DNA from: Marsupella aquatica | Lineage: Eukaryota; Marchantiophyta | Reading direction: 5' to 3' | Assembly (NCBI GenBank): GCA_973895155.1 | Contig: OZ316898.1 | Span: 16,368,001 to 16,432,000, forward strand | Length of the DNA stretch: 64,000 bases | In this document: piece after piece, positions 9,451-21,335 of the stretch | Layout of the letters: the number at the start of each line of letters is the position of its first letter | Position numbering within the stretch: the first letter of the stretch is position 1 | Position numbers and translations under genes: made by a program | Notes under the pieces: model-generated | What the model was told of the DNA's origin: nothing | Database searches by the model: none | What the model saw: the letters and a program-made list of their open reading frames with translations, nothing else

Positions 9451-11077
9451 TCACCAGTGTGGGTTTACTGTTGGGTCAATGGAGTTGAAAGGGTTTGGCA
9501 TGAAAATGGCACCTCCAGAGGTAGTAGTAAATGGTGAGGTTGGAATGAAAGGGAAGTTGGGTGTGATTGTAGTAGAGGTGATGTCAAGATCAGGAGAGTC
9601 AGCCCATCCTTCCGCTGGTGTCACTCGGGGAGATGGTAGTGCGACCTTCTCTTCAAATTGGGTTTGCTCCTCATCAGAAAGGTCCCAATATTTCTTCAGA
9701 TCAGAAAGAATAAGCTTTAGGGCAAAGAGGCTCTCATCCACCTTGTCATCATAATCATGTGGAATCTGAATGACCAAGGGCATGAGAAGAGGGTTGGGTA
9801 CATCAATGAAGTACTTCCTGAATAGTTGGGTCTGTACTAGGTTCTCTCCTTTTCTCTCCACTAGAGTTTCCAGGTGGTCCATAGCTCTGGAAATGTTGTC
9901 AAAAAGTAGTTGTTCGCTTGTGGTTTTCTCCTTTGCCTTCTGTACCAACTTTTCAAGCTGGTAGTTCTTCTTTCTCTCTTCCTCGAATGATTTCTCCAGT
10001 TGCTCAATCTTCAATGGCTTTATTTTCATTCCCTTTCATCAGGTCTTCCACCTTCCCTAGAAGGTCTGCAAGAGCTACACCAATCACCAGGGATAGTTTT
10101 GGGAGCATTGGTTCCATGATCCCCATCTTGGTCTTGATGGCCAAAAGATCCTTGAATAAACAAGAGAAATGGTGTAAGGTGGAGTGGGAAAGACTGGTTG
10201 AAGAAGTAGTAGCGCCACTCATTGGGTAGGAAGCCGGGTCAGAAACCAGTTCAGATTTGTCAAGCTTTCTCTTCCTGGTTGGTCCTACAAAATCAACCTC
10301 TTTTGGCTCTGCGTCATCCTCAGACTCTGGTAAGTTTTGAACGTCTGGATCCAAGACTCCATATTTCACATAGCTACTCTTGGTGCCAAGTGCACTCTTC
10401 TCATGTTTGAACAAGGCTTGGTCATGAGAATAGAGATGTACTAAGTAACAAGAGAGAGGAGTGGGGGCTCTGTTTGATAGGGCTGAAACCTGCTTCTCCA
10501 GAATACTTGAGAAGATAGTGGCCCATGATACCTCTCTGGTTTTAAAGAAAGAAGCAATGATAGTGTTTCCTACTTTAAGAATCACTCTCCTTGGTTTCTC
10601 TAGATAGATGAGGGGACTAGGAAGGCCATCACATTTTTGAGATCCTGTGGGTGCACTGGTTCGTCCATCCTTCTTTGGCATCCATTTTGCCACCAAAGTA
10701 TTCCACTGTCAAATTCTCCCCTTTGGGACAGAAACCATTCCCCTTTATTGGAAACTGTAGAGCTCTCCAATGAATGCCTTAGTCTTGGCTTCTGGTCGAG
10801 CTCGGACAATCTTTTGGAATTCTGACGGGGGAACTCTTGTTATCACTTCTCTCACCATGTCTTCACTCAGAAAACCCCAAGTAAGGTCCATCAAGAAAGC
10901 ACATCCCATCAATGTGAGATCCTTCCTGAGTTGTTCCTTCTCAGCTAGATCAGTAGGAATGAGAGGTCTCAAGGGTTTCATGGTGATTTGGGTCTCCTTT
11001 CTTTTTGAACGTTGCACTGCAGGCTTCACTGGAGTCCCACTCTGAGTCTTGGAAGAAGGGCTAATTTTAGCACTCAT
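9451..11077 (-). pseudogene. Decayed gag-like/ORF1-like protein of an unidentified retroelement
   Basis: Three minus-strand open blocks follow one another in different frames: 11077-10745 (110 aa, starts MSAKISPSSKTQSG, basic then a folded-looking stretch), 10696-10004 (230 aa, with the basic cluster TRKRKLDKSE and an acidic patch) and 10029-9451 (192 aa, starting with a coiled coil LEKSFEEERKKNYQLEKL and ending in a Ser/Thr/Pro-rich tail). Together they resemble the large non-enzymatic ORFs (coiled coil, nuclear-localisation-like basic cluster, low-complexity tail) found in plant retroelements, but I cannot name the family. Frame changes near 10745-10700 and 10029-10004 mean it is broken, or has introns I cannot define. 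No LTR or polymerase was found next to it. Confidence 0.4.
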
Positions 11078-11348
11078 ATTGCTCGGTAGTCAATAATAGT
11101 AAACAGGTTTGAACCGATGAGGGAGGAAAGTAGGAGCTAGAAATGCAGAAAGCCTCTATATGTAATTAATCCCTTGGGTATATCGGCCAACCTTCTCCTC
11201 CTCAGCAAACTCTTAGCAAAAACAAAATCTCCCGGGCGAGATATAGCAAAAACCAGTTCGCCAGCGGTTCAGATTCCAGTTCAAGAACCGTCTCAGAACC
11301 CAAATAAAACAACCATCAAAATAGAGGGTCTCAATGCCAGTCTTCACA

Positions 11349-11714
11349 TTAGGACAAGCCGTAATCTGGCAAAAGGACTAGAGGAGGCCAACGCTCGGTC
11401 GAAAGGGATACAGCCAAGGTGGACGCCTTGAAAGTGGAAGTGGCACGGCTTCTACAAGAAGCCGCTAAACAGGACCAACTGGTGGCGTAGTTGATGAGCG
11501 ACGACCAGTAGTTGCAAGAGGTGTGCCAGGAGGACGCGGAGGAGACAAACGCGGTGAAATGAGAGAATGAGTCTCTCATGGACCAAGTCCAATTCCTCAA
11601 GCAGATCGCCAATTGGCTGAGGAGGCAACAGGATGGCAACTCCAAGTCCCACTCGGGCGGGTCTGGCAAACGTTGTGCGGACCCCAATCTTTTTGTCATT
11701 TTAGTAAAGCACAA
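11349..11714 (+). pseudogene. Gag-like coiled-coil remnant with in-frame stops
   Basis: Translating the plus strand gives heptad-rich peptides such as LEEANARSKG, DALKVEVARLLQEAAKQ and LMDQVQFLKQIANWLRRQQ, interrupted by at least three stops and a frame change. The style matches the coiled coil of the gypsy LTR ORF, but similarity to that protein is weak. Best read as an old retroelement coiled coil. Confidence 0.4.
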
Positions 11715-11744
11715 TTATTACCCTAATACAGTTGGGATAGCCAT

Positions 11745-12612
11745 GATGGGTACTTAAGGTACCGCCGCCAGTCGTAACAAGAGGAAGTTGGAACAACTTA
11801 AGAAGGTGAGCATGAATTCATGGAGAATATTCACAAGATAGAAGATAGCATCCCGGAGTGCTATCGAAGTTGATGAAGCTATGGGTGTAGAAACCCTTTG
11901 TATTATTTTAGCTGCAGTAGAAATTAACAAGAGGGCCATTTGCGCGGATGATTGTGAATGGATATGGTATGACATCCCGATCCGGATCAGGTTTATGCTG
12001 CCATTCTTTGAGTGATCAGGAGCTATAGGGTTCACCCAACCCAAAGACTTATACTTTAGATTAGGAGGGAGGGCCAACAACAGAGTCACGCAAATCTTGC
12101 TATCCGAACTGGAGAGAGAGCACGCTGGCCACCCTCATTACGTAGTGCTAATGGCGGATGCAAACACCACGCATCCCGACTACCCGACATGGAAACTTCA
12201 TTGGTTCTATAGTTTAGCATTACATAGGAAAGTCTTTGATTTAGTGGAGGTAGTTTTGAAGTCCTGGGCGGCAAGGGAGATCCAAACCAACTGTTGGAAG
12301 TCTACCCTTCCTCGTCTAGTTACCTTTCTCCAAACGACAAGATGGCACAATACAAAGCGCAATGGGAGGCGTGTGATCTTCAATCCCTACTTCACCTCCC
12401 ACCTTATAGTATCCAATGAGTGGATGAGCTTTGTAGATCTTCCCATCTTACCCCAATTCAGTCAGATTGCCATGACTCATTTTTATTCGCTAGGTAGGGA
12501 TTCGGCCGCAATGGCCTGTGCGGGGGATACTATCCAAACTGACAAGTTTCCCTTCGATCCGCTGATTTACATGTGGGTATTTGGGAGAAGACATCCTTTT
12601 GGGAAAGGGTAA
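11745..12612 (+). pseudogene. Unrecognised decayed ORF, last 171 codons open
   Basis: The plus-strand block 12097-12612 is open for 171 codons with normal-looking composition (Trp-, His- and Phe-containing, e.g. HPHYVVLMADANTTHPDYP). Open sequence of similar character with two stops extends upstream to about 11750. It follows the coiled-coil remnant and may belong to the same dead element. I recognise no domain. Confidence 0.3.
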
Positions 12613-13272
12613 CCCCTACGGAGAATGTAATTAGATGGTTTTGCAAGTGTACATAATTATAGATTAGGCAATTACTTTGGACTTGCAACCTTTTGGACTC
12701 TGTTGTCAGGATGGATAATAGATGAAAGGAAGTGAAGGCCTTATTTTTGAGTTGGAAATATTTGGTGAAGGGATTCAGTTTGGGTGTGAGTTTTGTTTTT
12801 TTGGAGAAAGTTCAAAAAGACAAAAGAGGAATAAAACAAGTGAAAGTTGAAGCTTAGGCTTAAGGAAATAGAGACAATTATTGTGGTTGAGACACGTGGC
12901 ATCTTGTGAACACATTTCATAAGGATCAGATTCAAAGTGAGACGCAAAGAGGAGGATCGGGAGGAAAATAACTGCCGATCGGAGAAGGAAGTTAGAGAGG
13001 GAGTTCGCAAAAGAAGGGCAACGGAAGAATGAGGCGCTGTGCGGAGCTTGGGGAAAAGGGGGAGATTCAGCCAAAGGGAAATGTTTTTGTAGTGTGGAGG
13101 TCTGGGAATTTTTTGAGTGGCGGAGGCGTCGGTGATCATTATTCATCTGGTCACGACAGCTATGGAAGTATTGTTGAGGTCTTGGGAAAGGGAGGCATGC
13201 GATAAAAATTGGAACAAGGAGAGTGATGCAGCCGATAGTGATTGTGATATAGAAGCTTCTCGGATGATTGAG
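12613..13272. other. No gene seen
   Basis: Between the decayed ORF and the LINE tail there is no open frame I trust; short minus-strand frames here are Phe/Leu/Ser-rich shadows of purine-rich sequence. Confidence 0.4.
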
Positions 13273-14308
13273 GTCAAATTCTAAGTCAAATTCTAAGCTC
13301 CACGACGACCCAATGAGTCAAGGGAGCTGTGGCAAAAAAGCCAAATACAAAGCAAAGAAATGAGTCAAATGCTCATGTGAGGATCTCTACATCCTCACTA
13401 ATAACAAACTAAAGACCTTAAGAGTCACTAATGTGTAATGCTATCACATCGTTTCCTATCCACTGCCATGATATACAATCCAAGTTGCTTTGGTGGCAAC
13501 CTAAATAGATCATGCAGATCAGAAACAAGGATTTGATGTGCTATTCGAATCTCCTCATACCGTCTACATGCTATGAATACATGATATTCATTCTCAATGC
13601 TGCCACTATCACAGAGTCTACACACCCTATCCTGCTCCTAATTCCCTTCCATCTACCCTCCTCTACCTCCAAGTGATGTGAGCTGAGTCTATATCTAGCA
13701 ATCACTTGTCTCAACCTCATAGAAATGGGAGCTCTAAGATACTCTTGTTCTTCATACAACATCATGGGGTTTACATCCCTCATAAAATACTGTAATCTAG
13801 GGCTAGGATCACTCCAAAGTTTTCTAATAGCTTTATCACGCAAGAGTGACCAAAGCTTCTTTGGTTGAGTATGTCATTCATGCTCAGATAAGTCCCATGA
13901 TTGGGCCCAGCTACATACATCAGCATACCAACCAAAAGCTCTATATATGTGAAAGGCTTGCGTAGGTAGCCTAGAATCATTCAACGCCTCCACTCTCCTA
14001 GCATATTGAAGAGTGTGATAGAGAGCTTCAACCTCCAATGGTAGAAGACCTACCTCAGCCAATAACAAGGGGTATGGGGTTTGGGTTTTCACTCCAAGCT
14101 CCATCTCCAAGAAAAGCTTTTGGATGGCCTCTACCTTTTTCCAACAAGATTGAAAAGTAGAAGGGCCCCATACTTGCACCCCATAAAGAATAACAGGCCT
14201 TACCAAGGAATTGAAGAGTTGTTTCTTCAACTTCCAAGCGGAAAGGCTTGCTCCCTTGCACTTCTGAACCATGCTGTAGAAGGCCTTGTAACCATGAGCC
14301 ACCCTATG
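13273..14308 (-). mobile_element. LINE 3' half, downstream part of the gypsy-split LINE
   Basis: The minus strand encodes the end of LINE ORF2 (14302-13428): connection domain with VILYGVQVWGPST and LPLEVEALYHTLQYARR, then the zinc-binding tail CRLCDSGSIENEYHVFIAC. A one-base deletion relative to the copy at 7-297 shifts the frame near 13640. The element ends at two copies of GTCAAATTCTAA (13273-13296, plus-strand reading), its tail repeat. At 14308 the LINE is cut by the gypsy element and resumes at 29797 with the coding sequence in register. Confidence 0.85.
14304..14308. repeat. Target-site duplication CTATG, left copy (gypsy)
   Basis: CTATG before the left LTR is repeated after the right LTR at 29792-29796, inside LINE coding sequence. 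Confidence 0.9.
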
Positions 14309-14423
14309 TGTGATGCCTAGACAGGAATCACTCGGCCGGTTAAGTGGGTAAAGCAGGAAGGCACCCTAGGAACACCTTAGTATAGGGACAAAACAAGGAA
14401 AATATAAACAATTAGGGGCAACC

Positions 14424-17400
14424 ATGGAACCCGGGCAGAGGCCGGAGGTAAGGCTGAGGGTGAAAACCCGATTAGGGTTAGGGCGCGTTAAGCGTCGGCG
14501 GCTAGGAAGGATCAACGGGAAGAAGGACCGGCAGAGGAGAGGGGTAAGGAGCGCTTGCAGGAGATGGTGGCTCATTTGCGAGCACGAACTAGGCAGACGA
14601 CTACGGGAGGCCAACTACTGTCAGCTGCTTAGGCAAGCACTCGGAGAGAGAATAGATACCGATGATCGACCTAAGGAGGGTATGAGCAACGTCAATCAAG
14701 CGGCACATTTCTGGGGATGCCTGTTCGAACGGGCAACTGAGTACATCAAGACTTACGAGGACGAGGAGTCAGAAAGGGCAGCTCGAGAACGGCAGGAGCT
14801 CGCTCGATTGTGGGAGCTGCAGAAGACGGCTTTCTTAGGAGGCGAACTCATCAAGGACGAGTTCCTGTGGACGCCTACTTCCAATCAACTCGACGATCTT
14901 CTGTTTTTCAAAGACAGCGTCGTCGGCATCCGAGAGGCCATCAAGAACTGCAACGACATACACTGGGAATTAAAGGGTAGCACGGAAAGGTGGACCCAGG
15001 CAACGGTGCTAGGAGAAACCTCCACGGCAGCAGAGATGAAGAGGAAGGGGGCCGTCAACGATGAAGCCACCCCGGCAAAAAGAATGAGGTCGGCGGCACC
15101 AAAGAGGCCAGCCGAGCAGCTGAGCAGGAGGCAGGGAGAAGCCGAAGAGGAGGAGGTCGATCCCATCAAGGCCATTCCAACCAGGGATGACACCTGGAAG
15201 GGCTGGGCGGCAACCCTACCGGTGGAGGTGCAACTACATTTTGCACGGGAGGAGGATGCATGCTTTACGGCCATGCAGACCAAGAAGTACCAAGGCTTCA
15301 TGGCCGGATCCGGCTTGGAGGCCTTTGTAAGATTACCATGGCTGAAGCCGGAGGTACCGGAGTCAGACCTATTAGAATTCGTGGGGTCATGGGAACCCGA
15401 GACCAATTGCACGAGGATATATGGGAAGGATTTCTATCTTACTCCCAAGGTAATTGCCGAAGTGTTTGGCTTGCCGATAGGCAATAAGACCAAAGTTGAT
15501 ACCAGGAAGACCTTGCCTGACAAGGAGTTCCGGTCGTTCCCCGGGCCATCAACGAAGAATGGCTTCTTCCGGAACACCTGCACCAACCCGCACATAGGAG
15601 AGATGATCGACTTCTTGCGGGTGACCATGCATTGTAACTTGCCGAGGGCAGAGATCGGCAAGGCACAGGTCTATCTGGCAGAAAGGCCAGACCCAAGCCG
15701 GGACTACAACGGGTACCTCCTCAACCAATTGAAGAAGATCTTAAAGGAGGAGCAGCAGGTAATCGGCATGGGGAGCGTGTCGCGGCTTGGCTATCACATG
15801 CCGCTGTTGTGCCGGTATGCCAGAGGTCAGACTTTTGCCCCGGTACTTCCCCTGCAGGTAAGGGCACCCGAGGAAGCTCCAACGCCGAGGCCGTTGGCTG
15901 AGAAGCCTCAACCACCTGTTAGTCCTACGATCGAGCAGGTGTTTAGGCCCAGGAAGGAAGACTTGCCGATGCAGCAACCAGGCATGCAGAGTCTGCTGAA
16001 ACTACTGGAGAAAGAAAAGAAATCGGCATCGGCAACAACAACGGCAACGGCAACAATGCAGGACACTACTACAGAGGTAGGCCTACACCGGCTCACAAGA
16101 GAAAACCCCTTTGCTGGAGACAAGGAGAGAATCAGGCCGGAATCCAAGCCAGGTGTTCGAATGTACGTGGGAACCTCAAGCTCCAAATCTGAGGCAAAAT
16201 TGCCTGAAGCTCCTACCGACGAAGAGGAGAGGGAGAAGCCGGACGTCCAAGAGGTAGAGGAGGCAGTGGAGGACTGCAGCCATGATAATTCCGGCTATGG
16301 GTCGGACCATCACGTTCCAGGAGTAAGGACCTGTGGCCGGTTTGTCCCCACACTTCCAAGGGTAGTGCGAGGGGACCCCAACCAGCAGAGTAGCCCTGAG
16401 TCTCCCCCACCAGATGTTGCTCCCCCGAGCTTCGACGGCATAAAACAGACGGTGCAGGAATTTCAGGAGCGAATCAAGCAGGAGGAGGAGGCCGCCCTGG
16501 CTAAGGAAAAGGATTTACCAGGAGGAGATTGGCCGGAGGACATCAGGCGGCTAGCCGAAAAAGGAAGCAAACCTCTAGCCACGATTGAAGAGATCCGCAG
16601 GACGGCTTGGGAGCAGAGGCCACGATGGGCGATGCCGATCACTTCTACTTACTCCACCTACGCTAAGAATAGAGCCATGGAGTATGGTGAGATGTGTGGG
16701 GAACTTGCGCTCGGCCTCTTTGGAGAGGAGTTGGAGGTAGGACCCTTTTTCCATAGGGAGCAGTTGGAGAAGCACCAATTAGAAGAAGCGGTGGCTTTAG
16801 AGAGAAGCAAGAAGGACGAGGTCATTCGGCGGCTTAGGAGGATGGAAGCCGAGATTGAAGATCTAAGGGCGGCCAAGAAAGCCCAAGATGAACTGCGGAT
16901 TAAACGACATGAGCTGAACATCATGCAGGGGCAGTTGGACACCGCGCAGGCTGATAATCAGAATATCAAGGATAAACTGACTCAGACGCAGGAAGAGTTG
17001 GCCGACACGATCAAAGAGAGGGAGAAGTGGAAGCAAGAGCTGAAGAATACAGAGGAGGCCCACATAACAGCCAACAGCCGGGCCATGGCGGAGACCCAAA
17101 GAAAGGAATGGGCGTTGAAAGGGGAGCTCGAGAAAATCCGCGGAGCCCTTGAGTAGAAGGAGGTCGAGTTAGGGAAATCCTATCAAGGGATTATGGCGCT
17201 GCAGCAGGAGCTTGCGTCCCTGACGGCCAGCTTCAAGGCCGACCTAAGGGAGAAGGACGAGATGCTCGAACAGACTTACGCCAAGATGAACCAGATGGAG
17301 TCTGTCATCATTGCAGAGCTCGACAAGGAGCTAAGAGCAACCCAGGAGGAGAGGGCTACCTTGAAGAAGGAATTGGAGGAAGCCCATAGGGAGCAGGAGG

Positions 17401-18023
17401 AGGCCAAAAATGAGCTGGAGGGGGCACGTAAGGACCTGGATGAAACCCAAGAGGAGTTGGAGGAAATCACGAGGAAGATGGAGAACCTACAGCGGCGAGC
17501 CGACAACCAAACAGAGCGGCTGAAGAAACAAGCCGCAGTATTTAAATGCTTAGCTGCAGCAGGTCCATCTCCCGTTGGGACAAACCAGTTACCAGGGGTG
17601 GTAATTGCCGAAGGACAAGCCGCGCCACCTGCACCAGTGCCGGAAGTAAGTGGGAAGGGGAAGGGACCAGCTGCCGAGCCACCAACGAAGAAGAAGCGGA
17701 AACCTTCAGGGTCAAGGAGTAATACGACTTCACAGGCCGTGGTGATCAAGGAGGTAGACCCAGCACCGACCCCAGACAGGGTCACGGCTAGGGATCCAAC
17801 TACCCTAGGGGAAGGGGAGGCCGAAGCCGAGGGAGTGGCTGAGGCCGAAGCCGTGGGTATTGCCGAGGCCGGTGTCGAGGCTGAAGCCAAAGGTGGACCC
17901 AGTCAGGCCGATGGAGAGTTGACTCAATCAAGGGCAGGTAATCTGTCAGAGAATGAACCTACGGCAGTGGCTGAGGAGGAAGCGTTGGGGGCGTCCATTA
18001 AGGATCCACCACCGGTGTCGTGA
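14424..18023 (+). pseudogene. LTR-encoded large ORF, 5' LTR copy (910 + 276 codons, one internal TAG)
   Basis: Starting at ATG 14424 the frame is open for 910 codons to a TAG at 17154-17156, then continues in the same frame to the stop at 18021-18023, 1,199 codons in all. The 3' LTR has CAG at the TAG position, so this stop is a recent point change. Visible regions: Arg-rich N-terminus; basic KRMRSAAPKRP near 215; a conserved folded stretch about 280-460 with FYLTPKVIAEVFGLP that recalls plant transposon/mobile-domain proteins; Ser/Pro/Glu-rich linker; long coiled coil about 770-1040; basic nuclear-signal-like TKKKRKPSG near 1089; Ala/Glu-rich tail. No enzyme motif is visible. Its role is unknown; a structural or nuclear accessory role is my inference. 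Confidence 0.8.
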
Positions 18024-18740
18024 CGGTGCAAGGGCGCCGTTCCTTTTAGGGAGGGCGGACGTGGAGGGAGGAGGCGTGAGTGGGCAGGGCGGGCGCGGAT
18101 CTCCACGTTTAGGATTAGGATCAGAACCAGGAGCGGCCCTGACACTTAGCTTAGTGGGATTGCGGTCCCACTGGTAGGAGCAACACTTGTGCTCCTGCCT
18201 TGCTGTACATAGGTAGATTCGGGCAAGTAGATTACTGTTAAGTAGATTAGGCTTACGATGCAAAGAATGGCGGATCCACTACCAGGATAAGTACCTGGGC
18301 AGCGGGGAGCTCAAGGCCTCTTCTTTAGCAAGTTTTTAGTTTGCACCAGCCGGGCTGGGATCAAGTAGTACGAGAAGCTCTCGGTTAGTCATACAGTGAC
18401 CCTTGTGTATATTCATGTTTCCTCATGCCTAAGAGCTGAATAGAGTTGGCCTCACGGCTTAGTTCGCAGAACTTGTGTATGAGATGTACTGTTTGTATGG
18501 CAAGTGCATGGTATGACTCAGTCAGAATGAGTCATTTTGCTATTTGTGTGTCGCATTAACTTGTGTGAAGAGTGCCCACATCAACAGAAGGAAGGAAAGT
18601 AAGCAGGGGAGTGAGAGTTGGATGTGTCGAGCTGAGAGAGGTCTTAGCGGCTTAACCAAGCCTATTGGGGATCATTCCGGCGGCGGAATCCAAACATACC
18701 TAACAAGACGGAGGGGAAGACAGGGGAAGACAGGGGAAGG

Positions 18741-18752
18741 CCTATATTAGGC
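18741..18752 (+). promoter_or_regulatory. TATA-like site in the gypsy LTR
   Basis: CCTATATTAGGC near the LTR end (copy at about 29588 in the 3' LTR) is the best core-promoter candidate. If used, U3 would span about 4.4 kb and include the whole LTR ORF, with R plus U5 under 200 bp. Unproven. Confidence 0.35.
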
Positions 18753-18948
18753 CGGCTACGTATCTCATGACCCGATGAAGGATCTGTCCAGTATATGTGT
18801 GTAAAATGTTAATAGTAGTAGTAGAAGGTTAGCAACGTCCCATGCCGCTAAGCCGCGGAAACGGCCTCGCCAAGCACGAAACCTGCGGGAATCGGCTTGA
18901 GCTGGGGGGTTTCTTGGGTTTAGGGAGCCATGGGACGCACCACATTTT

Positions 18949-18964
18949 TGGCGCTAGATGGAGG
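18949..18964 (+). promoter_or_regulatory. Gypsy primer-binding site
   Basis: TGGCGCTAGATGGAGG lies four bases after the 5' LTR. It begins TGG, complementary to a tRNA CCA end. The priming tRNA may be an arginine tRNA, as reported for some Tat-lineage elements; this is not verified. Confidence 0.6.
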
Positions 18965-19205
18965 GGGCATTTCTTAAGCCGTGAGATATGAAGTTAGAAC
19001 GGAAGCGTAGGTAATGACTGACCTTACGCCGAGGGAAGAAAGAGTGATTCAATGGGAGAGAGCTCGACTGTAGCAGCTCGCCGGGTGGCATGATACACAG
19101 CGACTGAGAGGGGCAGAAAGAGCTGGTAGCTCCGAAACTGGAAGTGGCGTCGAAGAAGACATACCAGAAGAAGAGTCGGTAAGGAGAAGTGAGTCTCCAA
19201 CCGAC

Positions 19206-21335
19206 ATGGGGGAACCAGAGGCACGGCCAGACGAGAGGCCAGGGACCAGATTGAGCCAGCGGTCGCGCATACATTACAAGGCATTTCATGGGAGAGGAGA
19301 TGAGGATCCGGACGAATGGTTGGATGATTTCGAGGGAACCGCTGCAGCAAATGGAGAATCGGCCATCAAGATGCAGATTCTTCCCGGCCTGTTCAAGGGT
19401 GAGGCTAGGCCTTGGTACAGAGCATTAGATGTGGAAGATCAAGCCATCTGGGATATCTTCAAAACACTCTTTGTTAAGGAGTTTCGACCCATTGGAACTT
19501 CAGAACTAGCAGTGCTGAAGTTGGGACAACTTCGGTTCAAGGAGAACAAATCCTTCAGGAAGTTCTTGCAACGCTTTCAGAAACTGGTAAGACGTACAAA
19601 GACCAATGCATCTGAAGGTATGCAACTTCAATGGTTGGTGAATGCTTTGCCACAGAAGATGAGTTTTGCAATTAGGAAGGAGAACCCGGAGACTTTAGCC
19701 GAAGCAATTAAGGATATTCAATTATACATTAATGCAGATATCACAAGCCGGAAGAAACAGCTTAAGTCTGAGAGTTCCTCATCAGAGGAGGGATCACCCC
19801 ATAAGAAAAAAGATAAGAAGAAGAAACATCCCAAGAAGTCTAGAAGTGATAAGTCAAGCTCGGATAGTGGGAGTAGCAAGAGTGAGTCATCTTCTAGTTC
19901 TGAAGAAGAAAAAACTAGGAAAAGGAAGGGCAGAAGGAGAGGGAAGACGAAAGTCAAGATGGAGGCTAAGCCACCAGATAACATCGTAGCCCTTACCGAG
20001 CAACTTAAGGCTATCATTGCAGAGGTAAAACCAAAGAAGAAGGTAGTACAGGAGGATAGCTCTGTATGGTGTGCCTTATGTTATAAAACCGGACACCATA
20101 AAGATGCGTGTCCTAAGCTTAATACTAATCATGTTCGGCATGTGGCCGAGATCAGACCATGTCAGGGAGAAGTAGAGTACTTTTTGGGAGATGCCGCTGA
20201 TAGTGTTTTCGGCATCAGTGAGACTGGAGCACGAGACCTATCCAACAGACCTGCATCTCTGTGGTCAGGGTTAAGGAACAATCCAGGAGAGATGTATCCT
20301 CGGATTATTCAGAACCCGTCAGTACCTCCTAGGCCGAATGTGCAAAGATTTGCGGCGTGCTATAATTGTGGTCAACCTGGCCATTTTGCTAGAGAATGCC
20401 CGAATGCACGCAAACAGGGTGATGGACAACCAGCTCAGCTATGTATGGGATGCCGACAGGAAGGTCATATGCTAGGGCAATGTCCTACTTGGTTGGCAGG
20501 CCTGGCCGCAAATCATAAGCTTTTGCCGATCAAGATCTTACCGCCAGGTACTACCCCCGGAGGAGTTCAAATCAACCACATCGAACTAGGATGGCAAGAG
20601 GATGCCGAGGCAGAGTTCGTACCATCTGATGATGAGGCCGAAGCCCTATCAACCTTCTCAGAGGAGGATTTAGATCATGATTGCTACCGGGTCTCTACTC
20701 GATCTACCAGAAGGAAGGAAAGGTGGGATGGGCTGGCCAAAAATAAAGGGAAGGTTACGGAGGAAAGGATCGACTCTTCGTCAACATCAACAGAAGGAGA
20801 AGGGAGGGCTCCGGCAATACAGGTAAGCCATGAGCCCACCAGTGAAACCAATCCTTCACAAGATAGCGACTTCAATCGAGATCATCCTAAGTTGTTCTAC
20901 CCCTCTGTTACGGCTAGTGTTAAGGAACAACTAAGAGAATTAGAAACCCTGGAGAATACCGAAGCCATTGCCAAGGATGTAAAACGAGCAAAAGCATTGT
21001 TTGCTTCGGAAGACCCAACAGCTGTGGAGACTAGCGTGGCAAAACTGGCCGAATCCAAGACGGAAACACCACCAGAAGAGAAGCCGATTGTTCCCTATGA
21101 CCTGGCTAAAGATGTACTAGAATCTAGAGTCTCGGCAACAGTAGGTCAACTATTGAAAAATAGCCCGTACTTCCGGAAGCAATTAAGGAAGGCTATTCTC
21201 GGCAAGCCGAGATTACCCAAGGTAGCAACCAGATCCGACGTACTAATGATAGAAGAAGATCAAGGAGCCCCAGCATTACCATTAATGATTCAAGGAGAAT
21301 TATTACTACGGGTACCCATCGGGTATGTATTATGA
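19206..21335 (+). CDS. Gypsy Gag with three zinc knuckles, 709 aa
   Basis: Residues about 24-150 form a Retrotrans_gag capsid region (FHGRGDEDPDEWLDDFE, LFKGEARPWYRAL, FVKEFRPIG, LRFKENKSFRKFLQRFQ). Residues 185-252 are a Lys/Ser/Glu-rich low-complexity stretch with several nuclear-signal-like clusters. Three CX2CX4HX4C knuckles follow: CALCYKTGHHKDAC (289-302), CYNCGQPGHFAREC (385-398) and CMGCRQEGHMLGQC (413-426). The C-terminus reaches the first strand of the protease (LPLMIQGELLLRV), then an 11-bp insertion flanked by GGGTA repeats near 21310-21326 shifts the frame, so the ORF ends at 21335. The start ATG lies 257 nt after the primer-binding site. It would form the particle and package RNA. 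Confidence 0.85.
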   Translation: MGEPEARPDERPGTRLSQRSRIHYKAFHGRGDEDPDEWLDDFEGTAAANGESAIKMQILPGLFKGEARPWYRALDVEDQAIWDIFKTLFVKEFRPIGTSELAVLKLGQLRFKENKSFRKFLQRFQKLVRRTKTNASEGMQLQWLVNALPQKMSFAIRKENPETLAEAIKDIQLYINADITSRKKQLKSESSSSEEGSPHKKKDKKKKHPKKSRSDKSSSDSGSSKSESSSSSEEEKTRKRKGRRRGKTKVKMEAKPPDNIVALTEQLKAIIAEVKPKKKVVQEDSSVWCALCYKTGHHKDACPKLNTNHVRHVAEIRPCQGEVEYFLGDAADSVFGISETGARDLSNRPASLWSGLRNNPGEMYPRIIQNPSVPPRPNVQRFAACYNCGQPGHFARECPNARKQGDGQPAQLCMGCRQEGHMLGQCPTWLAGLAANHKLLPIKILPPGTTPGGVQINHIELGWQEDAEAEFVPSDDEAEALSTFSEEDLDHDCYRVSTRSTRRKERWDGLAKNKGKVTEERIDSSSTSTEGEGRAPAIQVSHEPTSETNPSQDSDFNRDHPKLFYPSVTASVKEQLRELETLENTEAIAKDVKRAKALFASEDPTAVETSVAKLAESKTETPPEEKPIVPYDLAKDVLESRVSATVGQLLKNSPYFRKQLRKAILGKPRLPKVATRSDVLMIEEDQGAPALPLMIQGELLLRVPIGYVL

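Larger units (their letters stand above)
14309..18944 (+). repeat. Gypsy 5' LTR (4,636 bp)
   Basis: Same length as the 3' LTR, with TG...CA ends. Most of it is the large ORF at 14424-18023; the last 920 bp are non-coding and hold the best TATA-like site. Confidence 0.95.

Noticed and set aside
14390-14424. Promoter just upstream of the LTR ORF (AAATATAAAC near 14400)
   Set aside because: The ATG lies about 20 bp after this motif, too close for a start site before it; the TATA-like site near 18741 fits better, though neither is proven.
14885-17733. Minus-strand open frames of up to 204 codons within the LTR ORF
   Set aside because: They repeat in both LTRs only because the LTRs are identical there, and are Ser/Leu-rich mirror images of the Glu/Lys-rich coding strand.
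21301-21335. Programmed -1 frameshift at the gag-protease junction
   Set aside because: No slippery heptamer was found, and an 11-bp insertion with GGGTA repeats explains the break better.
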